DNA of 64,000 nucleotides from Serpentinimonas barnesii (GTDB lineage Bacteria; Pseudomonadota; Gammaproteobacteria; Burkholderiales; Burkholderiaceae_C): the NCBI RefSeq assembly GCF_000696225.1, contig NZ_BAWN01000024.1, positions 18,539-82,538 of the forward strand, given 5' to 3'. How positions within the stretch are numbered: position 1 is the stretch's first letter; the number at the start of each line of letters is the position of its first letter. Below the pieces are notes generated by a model. It saw only the letters and a program-made list of their open reading frames with translations, was not told the origin of the DNA and did not search any database. Of the stretch, positions 54,861-63,162 are shown piece after piece. The position numbers were made by a program, and so were the translations under genes.

Positions 54861-55088
54861 ATGGACACACAACACTTCACCGTTCAGGGCATGACTTGCG
54901 GCCATTGCGAAGGGGCCGTGCGCCAAGCCATCCGCCGCCTCGATGCGCAGGCCGAGGTGCAGATCGAGCGCAGCAGTGGCCGCGTGAGCGTGCGCAGCAC
55001 CTGCAGCCGCCCCGCGCTGGCGGCCGCGCTGACCGAAGCGGGCTACCCCGAGCTCAATGACAGCGCAAGCGATGCCGAAACGGCTTAA
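54861..55088 (+). CDS. copZ: Copper chaperone CopZ (HMA-domain protein)
   Basis: This cytoplasmic Cu(I) carrier has 75 residues, a single heavy-metal-associated domain with GMTCGHCEGAVRQAIRRLD and the metal-binding Cys pair at about residues 13 and 16. It hands copper to CopA, which is transcribed divergently. AAGGA lies eight bases before the ATG. Confidence 0.94.
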   Translation: MDTQHFTVQGMTCGHCEGAVRQAIRRLDAQAEVQIERSSGRVSVRSTCSRPALAAALTEAGYPELNDSASDAETA

Positions 55089-55425
55089 ATCCATGGCACA
55101 AGGGTGTGGATAGATCTGGCACAAGTCGGGGCTTATCCACAGGCCCAGCCGATTAGGGCCACTTGTTCCGCGCCGCAAGGTTTACAACAGCCCCACTGTG
55201 CACACCTAAAAAAACCGCCAATGAATTGAAAATAAACAAAAAAATGGGTTGTTCAGCGAAATCCGTGGGGCCTACTACTACGACTATGTTTTAAAAATAC
55301 ATTCAGACAGATAGGGGACAAAGCAGGCCGAGCCCTATGCCATAAGCGACGCCACGCGCGCCACAGCCCTGCTTGGGGCGGCGGCTGGGCTGTTAAGATT
55401 TGCCTTTGACCACCTCCCACCGTCC
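55089..55425. other. AT-rich gap with two DnaA boxes, candidate replication origin
   Basis: This 337-base stretch has no gene. A perfect DnaA box TTATCCACA is at 55133-55141, and an inverted box with one mismatch (CTATCCACA on the minus strand) is at 55105-55113. AT-rich tracts follow at 55206-55256 and 55280-55302, unlike the flanking sequence. Genes to the left run mainly leftward and all genes to the right run rightward. Two boxes are few for an origin and no dnaA is adjacent, so a DnaA-controlled minC promoter is the alternative. Confidence 0.5.
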
Positions 55426-56178
55426 ATGCCAGCGGCTTCTGACCCCTCCACGAGTTTCGAACTCAAAAGCACCCAATGGCCCCTGCTGGCCTTGGCGCTG
55501 CGCAGCGCCGACACAAGGCAACTGGCACACGACTGGCAACAGCGTTATGGCGACGCCGAGGGGTTTTTTGATCAAGACGCGCTGCTGCTCGACTTCAGCG
55601 CCATCGAAGCCCTTGATCAAGCCTGCGATTTGCCAGCGCTGCTGCAGCTCTTGCGCAAGGCCAATTTGCATCCCTTGGCCTTTAAGGGTGGATCGAATGC
55701 GCTGCGCATGCAAGCCACCGCCGCCGGCTTGGCGCGCGCCGACGACGCCGCCGACACCGTGCAACATCGGGTGCTCAGCAAGGCGCAGCCGCCAGCGGCC
55801 AGCCCCGCGCCTGCGCCCGCAGAAACCATCCCGGTCAGCGCCCTGCTAATCGACCGACCTTTGCGCTCGGGCCAGCAGGTCTATGCGCGCGGGCGCGACC
55901 TGATCGTCACAGCCATGGTCAACCCCGGTGCCGAGGTGGTGGCCGATGGCCATATTCACGTCTATGCGCCGCTGCGTGGCAAGGCCATCGCCGGTGCGCG
56001 CGGAAACGAGAATGCCCGCATTTTTGCCAGTTGCCTCGAAGCCGAGCTGCTGGCCATAGCCGGCACCTACCGCACCAGTGAGGTGCCGCTGCCGCAGACC
56101 GTGCAAGGCAAGCCTGCCGTGGTGCGGCTGCAACGCAACGAGCAAGGTGAGCGACTGCTGATCGAACCCATTGTTTAA
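55426..56178 (+). CDS. minC: Septum site-determining protein MinC
   Basis: MinC inhibits FtsZ assembly away from midcell. It has 250 residues. The N-terminal domain (FELKSTQWPLLALALRSAD) is linked by a Pro/Ala stretch to the beta-helical C-domain (QQVYARGRDLIVTAMVNPGA, GHIHVYAPLRGKAIAGARGN). It is first of minCDE. No clear Shine-Dalgarno sequence precedes the ATG. Confidence 0.96.
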   Translation: MPAASDPSTSFELKSTQWPLLALALRSADTRQLAHDWQQRYGDAEGFFDQDALLLDFSAIEALDQACDLPALLQLLRKANLHPLAFKGGSNALRMQATAAGLARADDAADTVQHRVLSKAQPPAASPAPAPAETIPVSALLIDRPLRSGQQVYARGRDLIVTAMVNPGAEVVADGHIHVYAPLRGKAIAGARGNENARIFASCLEAELLAIAGTYRTSEVPLPQTVQGKPAVVRLQRNEQGERLLIEPIV

Positions 56179-56211
56179 AAAATAGAATACGGCCAAGAAA
56201 GATACACAAAC

Positions 56212-57024
56212 ATGAGCAAAATCGTCGTGGTGACTTCGGGCAAAGGCGGGGTGGGCAAAACCACCACCAGCGCCAGCTTTGCCGCCGGACTGGCCCTTAA
56301 AGGGCACAAAACCGTGGTGATCGACTTTGACGTGGGCCTGCGCAACCTCGACCTGATCATGGGTTGCGAGCGGCGCGTGGTGTACGACTTCATCAACGTC
56401 ATCCAGCAAGAGGCCAACCTCAATCAAGCCCTGATCAAAGACAAGCAGTGCGATAACTTGTACGTGCTGGCGGCCAGCCAGACGCGCGACAAAGACGCGC
56501 TGTCGCAAGAGGGGGTGGCGCGCGTGCTCAACGATCTGGCGGGCATGGGTTTTGATTACATTGTTTGCGATTCGCCCGCCGGCATCGAGACCGGCGCCCT
56601 GATGGCCATGCACTACGCCGACGAGGCGCTGGTGGTGACCAACCCCGAGGTCTCGAGCGTGCGCGACTCGGACCGCATCTTGGGCATGCTCAGCAGCAAA
56701 ACCCAGCGCGCCATCGACGGCCGCGAGCCGATCAAAGAGCATTTGCTGATCACGCGCTACAACCCAAACCGGGTGCAAGAGGGGCAGATGCTCTCGCTGC
56801 AAGACATTCAGGATATTTTGCGCATACCACTCATCGGCGTGATTCCCGAGAGCGAAACGGTGCTGCAAGCGTCGAACCAGGGCCTGCCGGCGGTGCACAT
56901 GCAAGGCAGCGAGGTGTCGGAAGCCTACAAAGACGTGATCGAGCGCTTTCTGGGCCAAGAGCGGCCGCTGCGCTTCATCGACGCGCAAAAGCCCAGCCTG
57001 CTCAAACGCCTGTTCGGAAGGTGA
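56212..57024 (+). CDS. minD: Septum site-determining ATPase MinD
   Basis: This membrane-binding deviant Walker ATPase has 270 residues. The P-loop [20 protein letters not shown] is near residue 10, and the C-terminal amphipathic helix ([10 protein letters not shown]) is present. [18 protein letters not shown] is the MinD signature. It recruits MinC and is displaced by MinE. Confidence 0.98.
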   Translation: MSKIVVVTSGKGGVGKTTTSASFAAGLALKGHKTVVIDFDVGLRNLDLIMGCERRVVYDFINVIQQEANLNQALIKDKQCDNLYVLAASQTRDKDALSQEGVARVLNDLAGMGFDYIVCDSPAGIETGALMAMHYADEALVVTNPEVSSVRDSDRILGMLSSKTQRAIDGREPIKEHLLITRYNPNRVQEGQMLSLQDIQDILRIPLIGVIPESETVLQASNQGLPAVHMQGSEVSEAYKDVIERFLGQERPLRFIDAQKPSLLKRLFGR

Positions 57025-57029
57025 GCGCC

Positions 57030-57293
57030 ATGTCGTTCCTGTCCTTTTTGCTGGGCGAAAAAAAGAAGACGGCTTCGATCGCCAAAGACCGGCTGCAGAT
57101 CATCCTGGCGCACGAGCGCAGCGGGCGCAACGCCAGCGAACCCGACTACCTGCCGCAGTTGCAGCGCGAGCTGATCGCCGTCATCAGCAAGTACGTGCAC
57201 GTCAACCCGGGCGACATCCGCGTCCACTTGGAGCGCCAAGAAAACCTCGACGTGCTGGAAGTCAAGATCGAGCTGCCCGAAACGCAGCGCTGA
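57030..57293 (+). CDS. minE: Cell division topological specificity factor MinE
   Basis: MinE drives Min oscillation. It has 87 residues. The membrane-targeting N-terminus ([20 protein letters not shown]) and the MinD-contact segment [10 protein letters not shown] are intact, followed by the dimer domain. The ATG lies five bases after the minD stop. Confidence 0.97.
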   Translation: MSFLSFLLGEKKKTASIAKDRLQIILAHERSGRNASEPDYLPQLQRELIAVISKYVHVNPGDIRVHLERQENLDVLEVKIELPETQR

Positions 57294-57378
57294 GCTTGGG
57301 TGCACCGCATGACGGTGCCGCCGCCTTGTCAAATTCCTTCCCTATACTGGGGCGGTTCCATAGACACTGCTGCCCGCC

Positions 57379-58596
57379 ATGCCCTTGCTGCTCACGCTCA
57401 ACGCCGGATCGTCGTCGATCAAGTTTTCGCTCACCCCACTGCCCGAGGCACCCGGCAGCCCCTTGCCTGCGCCGCTGGCGCACGGGCAGGTGTCGGGCAT
57501 AGGCGGTGCGGCGGCGCGCCTGAGCCTGCACTCCAACCAGCACGGCCAACAAGTGCAGGCCCTGCCCACAGTGTCCAGTGGGCGCAGTGGCCACGAACAG
57601 GCGCTAGACGCCGTGTTGCACTGGCTGGAGCAGCACCTGCCTGAGCAAAAAGTGGCGCTGGTGAGCCACCGCGTGGTGCACGGTGGGGTGCATTTTGCGC
57701 AACCGGTGCGGATCGACGCCCAGGTGCTGGAGCAGCTCGACGCGCTGGCCCCCTTGGCGCCGCTGCACCAGCCGCACAACCTGGCCGGCATCCGCTCGGC
57801 CATGGCGGCCTTTGGGCAGGCGCTGCAAGTGGCGTGTTTCGACACCGCCTTTCACCGCCAGCACCCCTTCGTGGCCGACACCTTTGCCCTGCCCCGGCGC
57901 TTTTACGATGAAGGCGTGCGCCGCTACGGCTTTCATGGCTTGTCCTACGAGTTCATCGCGCGCGCCCTGAAACTGCACTGGCCCGCGCTGCACCAAGGGC
58001 GCGTGATTGTGGCGCACCTGGGCAACGGGGCCTCGATGTGCGCGCTGCGCCAAGGCGTGTCGATCGATTCCAGCATGGGCTTTACCGCCCTCGACGGCCT
58101 GCCCATGGGCACCCGCTGCGGCCAGATCGACCCCGGCGTGCTGCTCTACCTGCTCACCGAAAAAGGCTACAACCCGGCGCAGTTGACCGAGCTGCTGTAC
58201 CAGCAATCCGGGCTCAAGGGCCTGTCGGGCCTGAGCAACGACGTGCGCGAGCTGCTGCAATCCGAGCAGCCGCAGGCCGGGCAGGCGCTGGATTATTTTG
58301 TGGCGCGCTGCCAGCGCGAAATCGGTGCCCTGAGCGCCAGCCTGGGCGGGCTCGATGCGCTGGTGTTCACCGGCGGCATCGGCGAAAACGCGGTGTCCAT
58401 CCGCCAGCGCATCGTGCAAGACCTGGGCTGGATCGGGATCGACTTCGATGCCGCCGCCAACGCCGCCCTGCACGCCGGTGCGCACAGCCAGGGCCTGATC
58501 AGCCGGCCCGGCTCGCGCGTGAGCGCGCTGGTGCTGCCCACCGACGAAGAGCGCATGCTGGCCGAACACGCGCTGGCGCTGTGGACGGCCGCTTAA
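57379..58596 (+). CDS. ackA: Acetate kinase
   Basis: It interconverts acetyl phosphate and acetate with ATP. It has 405 residues. The start LLTLNAGSSSIKFSL, the VAHLGNGASMCAL phosphate site, MGTRCGQIDPGVL and FTGGIGENAVSIRQRI are conserved. The phosphate acetyltransferase partner is encoded 4.6 kb downstream, beyond fabI and two unusual genes, all on the same strand. Confidence 0.97.
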   Translation: MPLLLTLNAGSSSIKFSLTPLPEAPGSPLPAPLAHGQVSGIGGAAARLSLHSNQHGQQVQALPTVSSGRSGHEQALDAVLHWLEQHLPEQKVALVSHRVVHGGVHFAQPVRIDAQVLEQLDALAPLAPLHQPHNLAGIRSAMAAFGQALQVACFDTAFHRQHPFVADTFALPRRFYDEGVRRYGFHGLSYEFIARALKLHWPALHQGRVIVAHLGNGASMCALRQGVSIDSSMGFTALDGLPMGTRCGQIDPGVLLYLLTEKGYNPAQLTELLYQQSGLKGLSGLSNDVRELLQSEQPQAGQALDYFVARCQREIGALSASLGGLDALVFTGGIGENAVSIRQRIVQDLGWIGIDFDAAANAALHAGAHSQGLISRPGSRVSALVLPTDEERMLAEHALALWTAA

Positions 58597-58626
58597 AAAA
58601 TTTTTCAGCAACTTTGGAGCAAAGCC

Positions 58627-59454
58627 ATGTTCATCGACCCCCAATCACGCGACCCACTGCCCAAGGTCTGGGATGAAAACGCCCGCATCGGCGACATGCT
58701 GCAAGGCAAACGCGGCCTGGTGGTGGGGGTGGCCAACGCCGACAGCATCGCTTTTGGCTGCGCCGCCAAGCTGCGCGCCTTTGGGGCCGAAATCGCCCTG
58801 ACCTACCTGAACGAAAAAGCCAAAAAGTTCGTCGAGCCGCTGGCCGAGCAGATCGACGCCGCGCTGCTGCTGCCGCTCGATGTGAGCCAGCCGGGGCAGA
58901 TGGAGCAGGTGTTCGAGCAGATCAAGCAACACTGGGGCAGCTTGGACTTCGTCATCCACTCGATTGCCTACGCACCGCGCGACGACTTGCACGGGCGCAT
59001 CGTTGACTGCTCGCAAGCTGGTTTTTTGCAGGCCATGCAGGTGTCCTGCCACTCCTTCATCGAAATGGCGCACCACGCCGAGCCCCTGCTGCGCCCCGGC
59101 GGCGCGCTGGTGACGATGAGCTACTACGGCGCCGACAAAGTAGTCAACAACTACAACCTGATGGGCCCGGTGAAAGCGGCGCTGGAATCCTCGGTGCGCT
59201 ACCTGGCCAAAGAGCTGGGCGAAAAGGATGTGCGCGTCTATGCCGTTTCGCCCGGCCCGCTGAAAACCCGCGCCTCCTCAGGGATAGCGCACTTCGACGA
59301 GCTCATCGACATGGCGGTGACGCGCTCGCCCGGCCGACGCTTGGTGGACATCGCCGAAGTGGGGCGTGCGGTGGCGTTTTTGGTCGGCGGCGCGGCCTCG
59401 GGCATCACCGGTGACGTAATCTACGTCGATGCCGGCCTGCACCACATGGCGTGA
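58627..59454 (+). CDS. fabI: Enoyl-[acyl-carrier-protein] reductase FabI
   Basis: This NADH-dependent reductase of the last fatty-acid elongation step has 275 residues. The cofactor segment is VVGVANADSIAFGCAAKLRA. The catalytic Tyr176 and Lys183 sit in NYNLMGPVKAALESSVRYLA. The first 25 residues (MFIDPQSRDPLPKVWDENAR) are an extension relative to E. coli FabI. It lies 30 bases after ackA. Such ackA-linked copies may be second FabI paralogues. Confidence 0.92.
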   Translation: MFIDPQSRDPLPKVWDENARIGDMLQGKRGLVVGVANADSIAFGCAAKLRAFGAEIALTYLNEKAKKFVEPLAEQIDAALLLPLDVSQPGQMEQVFEQIKQHWGSLDFVIHSIAYAPRDDLHGRIVDCSQAGFLQAMQVSCHSFIEMAHHAEPLLRPGGALVTMSYYGADKVVNNYNLMGPVKAALESSVRYLAKELGEKDVRVYAVSPGPLKTRASSGIAHFDELIDMAVTRSPGRRLVDIAEVGRAVAFLVGGAASGITGDVIYVDAGLHHMA

Positions 59455-59540
59455 GCCGCTGCCGTGCGTGAGGGCGCCGGCCTGAAATACGCCTGACACG
59501 CAAACAAGGCAAGCTCGGCCTTTGGAGTTGGAGCCACACC

Positions 59541-61496
59541 ATGGAAAAACACAAAGCCGTTGCCTCAATGGGTCAGAATTCGCTGCTGCTGCCGGCCTGG
59601 ATCACGGCCTCGCTGCTGGCCAACGACCGCCTCAAGCTCTATCTGTCGGTGCTGCAGTCGGCCGCCACGCACGCGGCCGATGCGCAAGCCCCGCTGCCCG
59701 ATTGGTCTACCGAGCTGCGCCAGCACGGCCAGGCCGACCTGCTCTGGCTGGGCGAGCTGGCCGCCAACGCCTACATGCAAGACTCGCTGCTGGTGCTGCC
59801 GCAGATTGAGACCCTGACCCAGGCCATGGCCGACGACCTCGAAACCATGGCCAAGCCGGTGTGCGAGTTTGCCGATGCGCCCGAGTCGGAATTTTGCAGC
59901 CGGCGCGGGCACTGGCTCGCGGTGCTCGAGCGGCTGCAGGAGCAAAGCGGCTTGCGCCCGGGCGACTTGGGCAGCCTGACCCACGGCGAGCCCGCGCGCG
60001 GCGACAGCCTGCACCTGCTGGTGATGGACCTGCACAAGCGGCTCAACGCCTTGGCGGCCCAGATTGCCACCGAAAACATCGACGGCGCCCATGTGTGGCA
60101 GATCGAGCCCGACGACCGGCCCCTGATCGAGGCCTTCATGCGCGGCTTGCAGCGCACCGCACCGCTCAAGTTTGGCCACCCCGGTCTGGCCACGGCGGTT
60201 ACGCGCCACGGCAAGAAGCTGCTGATCCAAAACGACATTGGCACCAACGACGCGCACGTGCTGGTGCTCGAGGTGCAAGGCAAAACGGTGCGCCTGACCT
60301 ACTCCGACTTGCACCAGGTGCGCTTCGATTTCTTTCGCCTGCAACTGGAGGCACTGGGTTTTACCTGGGAGTTGCTGGCCCCGCAAACCGTAGACGGACT
60401 CAACCAGGGCAAGCCCTACGTGCTGGGCCATGCCACGCTGCAGGTGCGCCAGCCGGCGGCGCTGTTGCAGGGGCTGGAGGCGGCGGCTTCGCGCATCGTG
60501 TTCCTGATCGATTGGAACCGGGCCCGCAAGCGGCTGCAACTGTTCGTCTCCAAACCGCTGGCGCTCGAGGTGCTGACCCACTGCGCCCAAACCGACGTCG
60601 GCCACATGGGCTGGTTGCTGGCTGGCGGCGAACAACTGGTCTATGGGGCCATGCAGGCGGTCGACAGCCACGCCTTTCGGGTCGGGGAGCGGCTGGATCA
60701 GGTGCTGGGCGAAACCGCGGCGCGCCAGTTTTTGCAGGCCCTGCTGACCGAGGCCAGCCTGAAACTGCGCCAGCAACTGCCCACCGCCATGGTGCAAGAC
60801 GAGGCGCGCTTGCTGCTGGCACGCGCCATGCGCCAGCGCAGCTTTGAGTTTGATTTGCTGGCCGAGCACGCGGCGCTGCAGCATGCCATTGCCACCGAAG
60901 TGTGCCGTGCCTTGGCCGGGGACAACGGGGCCGACCCCGCGCAGTGGCTGCAAACGCTGGGCCGCGCCAAGGCCTGGGAGCACCAGGCCGACCAGATTTT
61001 GTCCACCGCGCGCGAGCGCACCCGCCGCCACGAGCGCTGGCTGCCGTTGCTGGAGCTGCTTGGCGCCATGGACGACGTGGCCGACACGCTCGAAGAGTCG
61101 ATTTTTTTGTTGCAACTGCTGCACACCGAGCCCCTGCACGGGCTGCCGCCCGCCATTGTGCAAGCGCTGCAGCGCCTGGCCGACACCACGCTGGCAGCCA
61201 TTCAAGACCAGATCAAGGCGATCGAGATTGCGCGCCACCTGAGCCAGCAGGCCAACCGCACCGACGAAGAGGCCTTTTTGCAGGCGCTCTGGCGCACCTT
61301 GCGCGGCGAGCGCCTGTGCGACGACCTGTACCGCGAGGCGCGGGTGCAGGTGGTGCACGAACTGGCCACGCAGCCGGTGCTGTTCGGGCTCGCCAACGAG
61401 GTCGCGGCCGCGCTCGAAGAGGCCACCGACCACTTGTTGCGCGCCGGCTACGTGCTGCGCCGCATCGTGCTCAACCCAGGCGGGGTGGTGGCATGA
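59541..61496 (+). CDS. Large protein of unknown function with C-terminal DUF47/PhoU-like domain
   Basis: This protein of 651 residues has no signal peptide or membrane helix. Residues 1-460 are not recognised; they contain a helical N-terminal part and a mixed region (KFGHPGLATAVTRHGKKLLI, GTNDAHVLVLEVQGK). Residues from about 470 match the DUF47/PhoU-like four-helix pattern: KAWEHQADQILSTARE, LGAMDDVADTLEESIFLL, RLCDDLYREA and LEEATDHLLRAGYVLRRIVL. Relatives of that domain regulate phosphate transport and bind metal clusters. Its stop overlaps the next ATG by four bases, so the two products are probably made together. Confidence 0.75.
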   Translation: MEKHKAVASMGQNSLLLPAWITASLLANDRLKLYLSVLQSAATHAADAQAPLPDWSTELRQHGQADLLWLGELAANAYMQDSLLVLPQIETLTQAMADDLETMAKPVCEFADAPESEFCSRRGHWLAVLERLQEQSGLRPGDLGSLTHGEPARGDSLHLLVMDLHKRLNALAAQIATENIDGAHVWQIEPDDRPLIEAFMRGLQRTAPLKFGHPGLATAVTRHGKKLLIQNDIGTNDAHVLVLEVQGKTVRLTYSDLHQVRFDFFRLQLEALGFTWELLAPQTVDGLNQGKPYVLGHATLQVRQPAALLQGLEAAASRIVFLIDWNRARKRLQLFVSKPLALEVLTHCAQTDVGHMGWLLAGGEQLVYGAMQAVDSHAFRVGERLDQVLGETAARQFLQALLTEASLKLRQQLPTAMVQDEARLLLARAMRQRSFEFDLLAEHAALQHAIATEVCRALAGDNGADPAQWLQTLGRAKAWEHQADQILSTARERTRRHERWLPLLELLGAMDDVADTLEESIFLLQLLHTEPLHGLPPAIVQALQRLADTTLAAIQDQIKAIEIARHLSQQANRTDEEAFLQALWRTLRGERLCDDLYREARVQVVHELATQPVLFGLANEVAAALEEATDHLLRAGYVLRRIVLNPGGVVA

Positions 61497-63139
61497 AAAA
61501 ACCCTCCAACCACGCATCGGCTTGGCCGCGCCACCTGTTTTTGATCAGCAGCTCGGAGCCCATGCCCAAAGCGGGCAAGGCCAGCAAAGACAGCAAGGCC
61601 AGTCTTGAGGCCATGGGGTCCAAGGCATGGCATTTGCTGCGCATGGCGCGGCTCGGTTTGCCGGTGCCGCCGGCGCTGGTGCTGGGCACGCACTACACCC
61701 GCGAACCGGCCGCGAGCCTGTTGCCCTTGTTTGGCGGTGGCCTGACGGCGTTCGAGGCGGTGTGCGGCCAACAGCTGGGCGACGCCCGCGCGCCCCTGAT
61801 CGTCTCGGTGCGCTCCGGGGCTCCGGTGTCCATGCCCGGCATGATGGAAACCCTGCTCAACGTCGGCCTGTGCGACGCCACCCTGCCGGGGTTGTTGCGC
61901 CAAAGTGGCAACCCGCGCATGGTCTGGGACGCCTACCGGCGCCTGATCGCCAGCTACGCCGTGGTGGTGGGCGGGCTGGCGGCGCAACCGTTCGAGGCCG
62001 AGCGCTTGCTGGCCTGCGCCGGGGCCGACGAGCGCATGCTCGACTACGCGCAACTGCGCACCCTGTGCCGGCGCTACCTGGAGCTGTACCAAAGCCTGGC
62101 GGGGCAACCCTTTCCCCAAGACCCGCGGGAGCAGTTGGCGGCGGCGGTGCAGGCGGTGTATGGCTCGTGGTTTAGCCCCAAGGCCGCCAGCTACCGCAAG
62201 CTGCACGGCATCGACGAAGGGCTGGGCACCGCCGTGATCGTGCAGCGCATGGTGTTTGGCAACACCGGGCACCGCAGCGGCGCCGGGGTCGGTTTCACGC
62301 GCGACCCCAGCAGCGGCGAGCCCGCCTTGTGGGTGGATTTTTTGGCCAACGCCCAAGGGGAAGACGTGGTTAGCGGGCAGCGCAATGCGCACGGCCACGC
62401 CACCTTGGCGCAGACCCTGCCGCAGGCCTGGGAGGCGCTGCAGCAGGCGGCGCGCACGCTCGAGGGCGAGCTGGGCGATATGCAAGACTTCGAGTTCACG
62501 GTGCAAGACGGCCACCTGTATCTGCTGCAAACCCGCAGCGGCAAGCGCACCCCGCGTGCGGCGGCGCGCATCGCGCTGGACCTGTACGAGGCCGGCCTGA
62601 TCGAGCGCCAGACGGCGCGCGAGCGCACCGCCCACCTCAAGGCCAAAGACCTGGTGTTGCAACAACTGGCCCCCAGCGCCGGGGACAGCGCTGCCGACGC
62701 GGCCGCACCGCTTGAGCTGGCACGCGCCAGCAGCGCCTGCAGCGGCATTGCCAGCGGCGAGATCGCGCTCGACCCGGAGCACGCCATCGAGCGCGCCCGC
62801 GCCGGGGTGCCGGTGCTTTTGCTGCGCCAGGACGCGCAAACCGAGGACATCGAGGCGCTGCAGCGGGTGCAGGGGCTGCTGACCCAGCGCGGCGCGCGCA
62901 CGGCGCACGCGGCGGTGGTGGCGCGCCAACTGGGCAAGGTGTGTCTGGTCGGCTGCGAAGGGTTGCGCATCGACGCGCAACGCCAGACGGTGGCTTTTGG
63001 CCCGCACGAGTTCGCGGTGGGGCAGACCCTCACCCTGGACGGCAACCAGGGCATCGTTTATGCTGGCGCCTTGGCCGTTGTGGACGTGCCCGACACCCCC
63101 TTGCAGCGCCGCCTGCAGGCGCTGCGCTCCAATTCTTGA
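61493..63139 (+). CDS. Pyruvate phosphate dikinase-like protein lacking the PEP/pyruvate barrel
   Basis: This protein of 548 residues matches the first two domains of pyruvate phosphate dikinase. The ATP-grasp part has VSVRSGAPVSMPGMMETLLN near residue 103 and GFTRDPSSGEPALWVDFLAN. The swivelling phosphohistidine domain has RTAHAAVVARQLGK with His472 at the phosphorylated position. Full enzymes have about 870-900 residues and end in a TIM barrel that binds PEP; here the protein stops about 75 residues after the His. The phosphate acceptor is therefore unknown. It is translationally coupled to the DUF47-domain gene. Confidence 0.85.
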   Translation: MKKPSNHASAWPRHLFLISSSEPMPKAGKASKDSKASLEAMGSKAWHLLRMARLGLPVPPALVLGTHYTREPAASLLPLFGGGLTAFEAVCGQQLGDARAPLIVSVRSGAPVSMPGMMETLLNVGLCDATLPGLLRQSGNPRMVWDAYRRLIASYAVVVGGLAAQPFEAERLLACAGADERMLDYAQLRTLCRRYLELYQSLAGQPFPQDPREQLAAAVQAVYGSWFSPKAASYRKLHGIDEGLGTAVIVQRMVFGNTGHRSGAGVGFTRDPSSGEPALWVDFLANAQGEDVVSGQRNAHGHATLAQTLPQAWEALQQAARTLEGELGDMQDFEFTVQDGHLYLLQTRSGKRTPRAAARIALDLYEAGLIERQTARERTAHLKAKDLVLQQLAPSAGDSAADAAAPLELARASSACSGIASGEIALDPEHAIERARAGVPVLLLRQDAQTEDIEALQRVQGLLTQRGARTAHAAVVARQLGKVCLVGCEGLRIDAQRQTVAFGPHEFAVGQTLTLDGNQGIVYAGALAVVDVPDTPLQRRLQALRSNS

Positions 63140-63162
63140 CGCCTCACTACCGGAAACCCCAT

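Noticed and set aside
55206..55302. AT-rich tract as a phage or insertion-sequence scar
   Set aside because: No terminal repeats, target duplications or transposase remnants are present; DnaA boxes and gene orientation give a better explanation.
59565..61517. 650-codon minus-strand frame opposite the DUF47-domain gene
   Set aside because: The plus-strand frame has the DUF47 pattern and overlaps its neighbour by ATGA; the antisense frame has only biased composition.
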